A program made the position numbers and the translations under genes. This document shows, one piece after another, positions 33,701 through 37,835 of a DNA stretch of 37,835 nt. Position 1 is the stretch's first letter, and each line of letters opens with the position of its first letter. This DNA comes from an uncultured Chlorobiales bacterium (GTDB lineage: Bacteria; Bacteroidota; Chlorobiia; Chlorobiales; Chlorobiaceae), in assembly GCA_903929135.1 (NCBI GenBank), contig CAIYTH010000031.1, forward strand, positions 1-37,835. The letters run 5' to 3'. The notes below the pieces were generated by a model that was not told the origin of the DNA, made no database searches, and was given only the letters and a program-made list of their open reading frames with translations.

Positions 33701-34566
33701 CGTTCGGTATCCTGATGGACCAGCTCGACAGGCTCGTCAAGGATGCAGCCAAAGCTGACGAGCCCCATGAAATGAACTTCATCAAAAAGCATGTCGACGA
33801 CGCCATGGCCGAAGGGGCAGACTTCGAGACGGCTACCTCGCGCCAGTTCACGCAGGCACCCGGTGCTTACGGTACCTATGTGGACGACATGATCGAGGAT
33901 TCGGCCTGGGACAACGAGGGCGATCTCGACGACCTCTTCATCCGCCGCAACAGCTGCGCATACGGCGGCAACCGCAAGGGCGAGAAGCAGTCGGAGATCC
34001 TCCAGAAGCTCCTCGGATCGGTCGACAGGGTTGTGCACCAGGTTGATTCCACCGAGTTCGGCATCTCCGACATCGACCACTACTTCTCGTCGTCGGGCTC
34101 ACTGCAGCTTGCCGCACGCAGGAGGAACACGAAGAACTCGGACATCAAGCTCAACTACGTGGAGTCCTTCACTTCCGACATCAAGCTCGACGACGCTGAA
34201 AAGTCCCTGCGCGTGGAGTACCGTTCGAAGCTGCTGAATCCGAAATGGTTTGAGGGCATGCTCAAGCACGGCCACAGCGGCGCCGGTGAAATCAGCAACC
34301 GCGTGACCTACATGCTTGGCTGGGACGCCGTGACCAAGAGCGTCGATGACTGGGTTTACAAGAAGACCGCCGAGACCTATGCCCTTGATCCCGATATGCG
34401 CGAACGGCTTGCCACGCTCAACCCTCAGGCCATCAAGAACATTGTGGGCAGGATGCTTGAAGCTCACGGCAGGGGCATGTGGAAAGCCGATCAGGACATG
34501 ATCAACGAGCTGCAGGAGATCTATGCTGATCTGGAGGACCGGCTCGAAGGCATGGCGGATGATTGA
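30751..34566 (+). CDS. bchS: Magnesium chelatase large subunit, BchH-type (probable bchS paralogue)
   Basis: A 1271-residue protein, the length of BchH/ChlH/CobN-type subunits. The start is placed at ATG 30751 (MATRRKITAIVG), matching the usual N-terminus; an in-frame ATG at 30709 adds 14 residues. It binds protoporphyrin IX and Mg2+ and performs insertion with BchI/BchD. Recognisable blocks are FVMGVEGHVLVRDWF, GSTKPGTAAEARHEILTG, HVGMHGSVEWMPGLQ (metal/porphyrin-site histidines), YPVNNPSESTIAKRRG, and RRNSCAYGGNRKGE near the C-terminus. Green sulfur bacteria carry three paralogues (bchH, bchS, bchT); the bchI-bchD neighbour position points to bchS, by remembered synteny. It has its own AT-rich upstream region after the bchD hairpin and is followed by two hairpins. 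The chelatase-family call is secure; the paralogue letter is inferred. Confidence 0.92.
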   Translation: MATRRKITAIVGLEQYNAGLWKKIKGMLEKDADLVQLSDIDLEKQNPEAATAIREADCVFMSMINFKEQIDWFKEQLDQSTNEKTIFIFESMPEAMALTKVGSYAVGDGKAGMPDMVKKIAKMLVKGRDEDALYGYMKLMKIMRTILPLVPNKAKDFKNWLMVYSYWLQPTAENIANMFRLILREYFDVPVKVDPIVDVPNMGLYHPDAPGYFKDVKSFKGWAKKRGVNFDKSQKMALLFFRKHLLQEKTYIDNTIRTLEKQGINVFPAFVMGVEGHVLVRDWFMKENIDLLVNMMGFGLVGGPAGSTKPGTAAEARHEILTGLDVPYIVSQPLLIQSYESWHELGVAPMQVTFTYSIPEMDGAISPIILGALQDGKIETVQERLDRLAHMSKKWLRLRATSNRDKRVAFVVYDYPPGLGKKASAALLDVPRSLLQILQRLKKEGYNVGTLPETPEQLFAALDRATDHQIMQNKPEALKVNREKYQEIVSYEERERIEERWQGFPGEIVPVGTEEVFIGGVRFGNVFIGVQPRMGVQGDPMKLLFDKANTPHHQYISFYRWISREFDAHALVHVGMHGSVEWMPGLQTGLTGDCWPDALLGEVPHFYIYPVNNPSESTIAKRRGLATMVSHVVPPLARAGLYKELPALKDLLTDYRERNRGDEGEIDSVQDAIMSKAELLNLTDDCPRKADESFTDFVSRLYIYILELENRLISNSLHVFGESSPIDSQIITITETIKNRGDEGRTLPYILLSASGKNGHFSSYEELTSLSRKGDNASINLREWAEEACREFVRQVMFEHRNPSSVYEALTGGKRMSQEDVPFIQRLIQEGTQMIQALSDNRGEMDALVKVLRGGYISSGPGGDLVRDGMNVLPSGRNIHSIDPWRIPSETAFKRGSLIADGLIKKHLAENDGVYPETIAEVIWGLDTIKTKGEAVAVVIRLMGAEPAYDAFGKISHYNLTSLEKLGRPRVDVLMQLSPIFRDAFGILMDQLDRLVKDAAKADEPHEMNFIKKHVDDAMAEGADFETATSRQFTQAPGAYGTYVDDMIEDSAWDNEGDLDDLFIRRNSCAYGGNRKGEKQSEILQKLLGSVDRVVHQVDSTEFGISDIDHYFSSSGSLQLAARRRNTKNSDIKLNYVESFTSDIKLDDAEKSLRVEYRSKLLNPKWFEGMLKHGHSGAGEISNRVTYMLGWDAVTKSVDDWVYKKTAETYALDPDMRERLATLNPQAIKNIVGRMLEAHGRGMWKADQDMINELQEIYADLEDRLEGMADD

Positions 34567-34573
34567 TGAACCA

Positions 34574-34594
34574 CGGTAAATCGTCGATTTACCG
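34574..34594 (+). repeat. 21-nt palindrome after bchS stop
   Basis: cggtaaatcg (34574-34583), one t, and cgatttaccg (34585-34594) form a perfect palindrome seven bases after the bchS stop. As RNA it folds into an 8-9 bp stem with a tiny loop. It lies upstream of a separate terminator hairpin and has no T-tract, so mRNA 3'-end protection or a protein-binding site are options. Confidence 0.55.
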
Positions 34595-34629
34595 CGATTC
34601 TGACTCAGATGACATCGTGCAATAAAGCG

Positions 34630-34663
34630 GCAAACCCCGGCATTCACCGGGGTTTGCTGTTTT
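34630..34663 (+). terminator. Intrinsic terminator after bchS
   Basis: A perfect 11-bp GC-rich stem (34630-34640 with 34647-34657), a 6-base loop cattca, and a tgtttt tail at 34658-34663. It lies 63 bp after the bchS stop and ends the chelatase transcript, 44 bp before the stop of the converging lipoprotein gene. Confidence 0.9.
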
Positions 34664-34706
34664 ACTCAAGGCGGACAAAACACCCGGCACGTTGCTTCGC
34701 CTTCAT

Positions 34707-35810
34707 CTATATTTTCCTGCGCATGTATCTTTCGAAGTGTGATTTTACTCGCATTGCATACCATTTTGTGGTAAGGTTCCTGCTCGTAAACTTCGGGCTG
34801 CTCAGCGGTATTTCGGGCAATATCGCATAGATGGAAGAGCCGAATTTCTTCATGTGCATATATGAAAGCGTCTTGTAGGAATAGGTATTTTCAAAGTCAT
34901 ACCTTTTTTCCTGATCGAAATCTTTTTTGACGCTCCCCTCATCGAACTCCTTTCCTTTGTTCTTCAGCAACTCGATGAAGGTATCATAGGTGACTGACCG
35001 TGAGTTGTTTCCCTCAGCATAGTTCAATAAATCACCGTCCAGATCGATTCTCTTTCGCGACAGATCGGCCAGCATCTTCTGGAATCCTGCATTCCGGCTT
35101 GCGTACCTTCCTGCGTTGTAATCGGCAAACACATACTTCCAGTCATTGTAGCGGTGCTTGTAATCGAGCATATACGCCGTTCCGTAATAAACCCCGCCTT
35201 TACAGGTATAGAGTATCTCGCGGATGGTTCCGAAGCCGACGTTTGACGGCTTTTTCGGGTAATTCCGGGCGAATTTTACCGATACCTGCATCGATCCTAT
35301 CGTGGTTACAAGGTCGTTTATATCCTTGTTGAAAACGAGCAGGATCGGTTTCGTGATTTCAGCTGAGGTGAACTCATTGTACCAGAGTTCGAAATCCTGT
35401 TCGCTTGAAATCGTCTCCATGTTTTCCCTGAATGTCCTGCCATTGGCTGCATATTGATCCAGCCTTTTTTGAATGATGAAGCTCAGTACTTTTGTTGAAT
35501 CGAACGTGCTGATCTTCTTTCTCAGGATATCCGCCATCTTCCTGTTTTTCGGGCTGGTGCTCACACTGCTCTCCTGCGTGATGACGGCAAGCACGGCGCA
35601 GACATGCGCCTTGTCGACAGGCTGTCCAAGCTCGACAAGGCTTTCCCGAATGGCAGACGCCCAGATATCAGGCGTTGTATTGCCCGGTCTTGCAGTAAGT
35701 ACCAGTTTTTCGATCTGAGATTGTGACAGTCCGGTCTCGTTTTTCGAGCATCCGCTCAGGGATGACACGATAACGAATGCAAGGACTATCAATCGGGTTG
35801 TTCTGATCAT
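34707..35810 (-). CDS. Lipoprotein with lytic-transglycosylase-like motifs (DUF1615-like)
   Basis: A 367-residue protein with a lipoprotein signal: hydrophobic ~6-18 and LSGC with Cys21 as the lipid site, so anchored to the envelope. The mature part shows the order of SLT/GH23-like lysozyme folds: AVITQESS with Glu80 in the position of the catalytic acid, GSMQVS at 172-177 (compare the G-L-M-Q motif), and FADYNAG at 228-234 (compare the A-Y-N-A-G motif). Overall wording fits DUF1615. The inferred job is peptidoglycan cleavage or binding. It is transcribed toward bchS. Composition is slightly AT-richer than its neighbours, with an AT-rich C-terminal part. The ATG at 35810 lacks a strong ribosome site. 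Confidence 0.72.
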   Translation of the reverse strand: MIRTTRLIVLAFVIVSSLSGCSKNETGLSQSQIEKLVLTARPGNTTPDIWASAIRESLVELGQPVDKAHVCAVLAVITQESSVSTSPKNRKMADILRKKISTFDSTKVLSFIIQKRLDQYAANGRTFRENMETISSEQDFELWYNEFTSAEITKPILLVFNKDINDLVTTIGSMQVSVKFARNYPKKPSNVGFGTIREILYTCKGGVYYGTAYMLDYKHRYNDWKYVFADYNAGRYASRNAGFQKMLADLSRKRIDLDGDLLNYAEGNNSRSVTYDTFIELLKNKGKEFDEGSVKKDFDQEKRYDFENTYSYKTLSYMHMKKFGSSIYAILPEIPLSSPKFTSRNLTTKWYAMRVKSHFERYMRRKI

Positions 35811-35969
35811 GTTGCCGATCCGTTGTTGGAATGATCGTGCAGGAAAGAGGTCTCAGGAATTTTTCTCGACATGAGAAACCTGTGCTTGAAAAGTTGGTGA
35901 TTGGAAGCGGCCTGTTTTCGACAACACTTACCTCAGCTCCTGCTGACGGTCGATGGAGCTAGACGGGGA

Positions 35970-36008
35970 GAAAACGAAACCCCGGTTTGAAATCGGGGCT
36001 TCGTTTTC
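35970..36008 (-). terminator. Intrinsic terminator after guaB
   Basis: Arms 35970-35984 and 35994-36008 pair over 15 bp with a 9-base loop. One position is an A-C mismatch on the plus strand but a G-U pair on the minus strand, so the hairpin is intact only in minus-strand RNA, which fits termination of guaB (stop at 36024). The rest of 35811-36023 holds the lipoprotein promoter region, with no clear elements. Confidence 0.85.
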
Positions 36009-36023
36009 CTGGAAATGTTTTTC

Positions 36024-37541
<1,518 letters not shown>

Positions 37542-37712
37542 TCAGCCAATTTACAAAACAAGGCAGTGAATGGCAACGTTGCAGCCGACCGGAATGTGCG
37601 GGAGCATTTTGTTGATCCATTAACTCCTGGGACGACTATTTTTTCTTGAGTGGAGTCAGACGTAGACTTTTAAAAAACGAAAATACGTTGTACATTGACG
37701 ATCCATAGAAAC

Positions 37713-37803
37713 GGAGAGGTCGCATAGTTGGTCTAGTGCGCTCGCCTGGAAAGCGGGTAGGGTGTTACAGCCCTCGAGGGTTCGAATCCCTCTCTCTCCG
37801 CCA
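37713..37803 (+). tRNA. tRNA-Ser (anticodon GGA), with encoded CCA
   Basis: A class II tRNA with a long variable arm. The acceptor stem is ggagagg/tctctcc with G as discriminator at 37800; the anticodon stem ctcgc/gcggg encloses ctggaaa with GGA at 37748-37750 (decodes TCC/TCT). The variable arm ggtagggtgttacagccctc has its own stem, the T-arm carries ggttcgaatcc, and CCA is encoded at 37801-37803. No protein gene lies between it and guaB. Confidence 0.94.
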
Positions 37804-37835
37804 GGACAAGGCAAAGGATAGCCGGAATAAGCTGG

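Overview
The window reads as a chromosomal segment of a green sulfur bacterium (Chlorobiaceae/Chlorobi). The main evidence is a magnesium-chelatase locus at 27.6-34.6 kb: bchI and bchD overlap by ATGA and are followed by a large BchH-type subunit. About 23 kb away lies a B12-type radical SAM protein of the kind that methylates bacteriochlorophyll side chains in this group. From remembered Chlorobaculum tepidum gene order, this matches the bchS-bchD-bchI ... ispD ... bchR neighbourhood; that is recall plus inference, not a database result. Most of the window is GC-rich with dense, short operons. The first ~1.5 kb is clearly AT-richer and looks imported.

Layout. 1-1070: 3' part of a type I restriction-modification methyltransferase (hsdM), followed by ~550 bp of gene-free, repeat-bearing and possibly structured DNA. 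1623-2755 (-): a small diheme cytochrome c and a DUF4405-like membrane cytochrome b whose C-terminus carries repeated helical modules. 2979-4385 (-): the BchR-like radical SAM protein. 4484-4936 (-): a hotdog thioesterase (MenI-like). 4993-5182 (-): tRNA-Gly(CCC) and tRNA-Met(CAU). 5238-7028 (-): ispD and queA. 7149-11621 (-): a fused beta-phosphoglucomutase/GH65 phosphorylase and a trehalose-phosphatase-like HAD protein. 11779-13271 (-): tmk overlapping an alpha/beta hydrolase. 13532-14613 (+): a small lipoprotein and a Spy/CpxP-like protein. 14686-15396 (-): an SDR. 15795-16250 (+): a PsiE-family membrane protein. 16292-16912 (-): an unrecognised conserved-looking protein. 16996-19615 (+): uup-type ABC-F ATPase and alkD. 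19990-21225 (+): WecA/TagO-type transferase. 21291-24630 (-): prolyl oligopeptidase, iron-sulfur flavoprotein-like protein and a small exported protein. 24818-25876 (-): rluD-type pseudouridine synthase. 25965-27380 (+): lpd. 27566-34566 (+): bchI, bchD, bchS/H. 34707-35810 (-): a lipoprotein with lytic-transglycosylase-like motifs. 36024-37508 (-): guaB. 37713-37803 (+): tRNA-Ser(GGA) with encoded CCA.

How it works together. BchI/BchD/BchS insert Mg2+ into protoporphyrin IX, the first committed step of (bacterio)chlorophyll synthesis; BchR acts near the end of the same pathway, on chlorosome pigments. IspD supplies isoprenoid precursors for the pigment tails, carotenoids and quinone side chains, and the MenI-like enzyme serves the naphthoquinone route. 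A perfect hairpin separates bchD from bchS and could uncouple chelatase subunit levels. Intrinsic-terminator-like hairpins close most convergent junctions, often with the U-tract inside the stem and twice with the stop codon of the minus-strand gene inside it. I see no CRISPR array, complete insertion sequence, rRNA or phage gene. No single locus is clearly a new defence or mobile system. The best candidates for undescribed biology are the cytochrome c/DUF4405 pair, the HAD/GH65 sugar locus, the transglycosylase-like lipoprotein, the tail of the hsdM island, and the RNA hairpins at bchD/bchS and at the wecA-like ribosome binding site.
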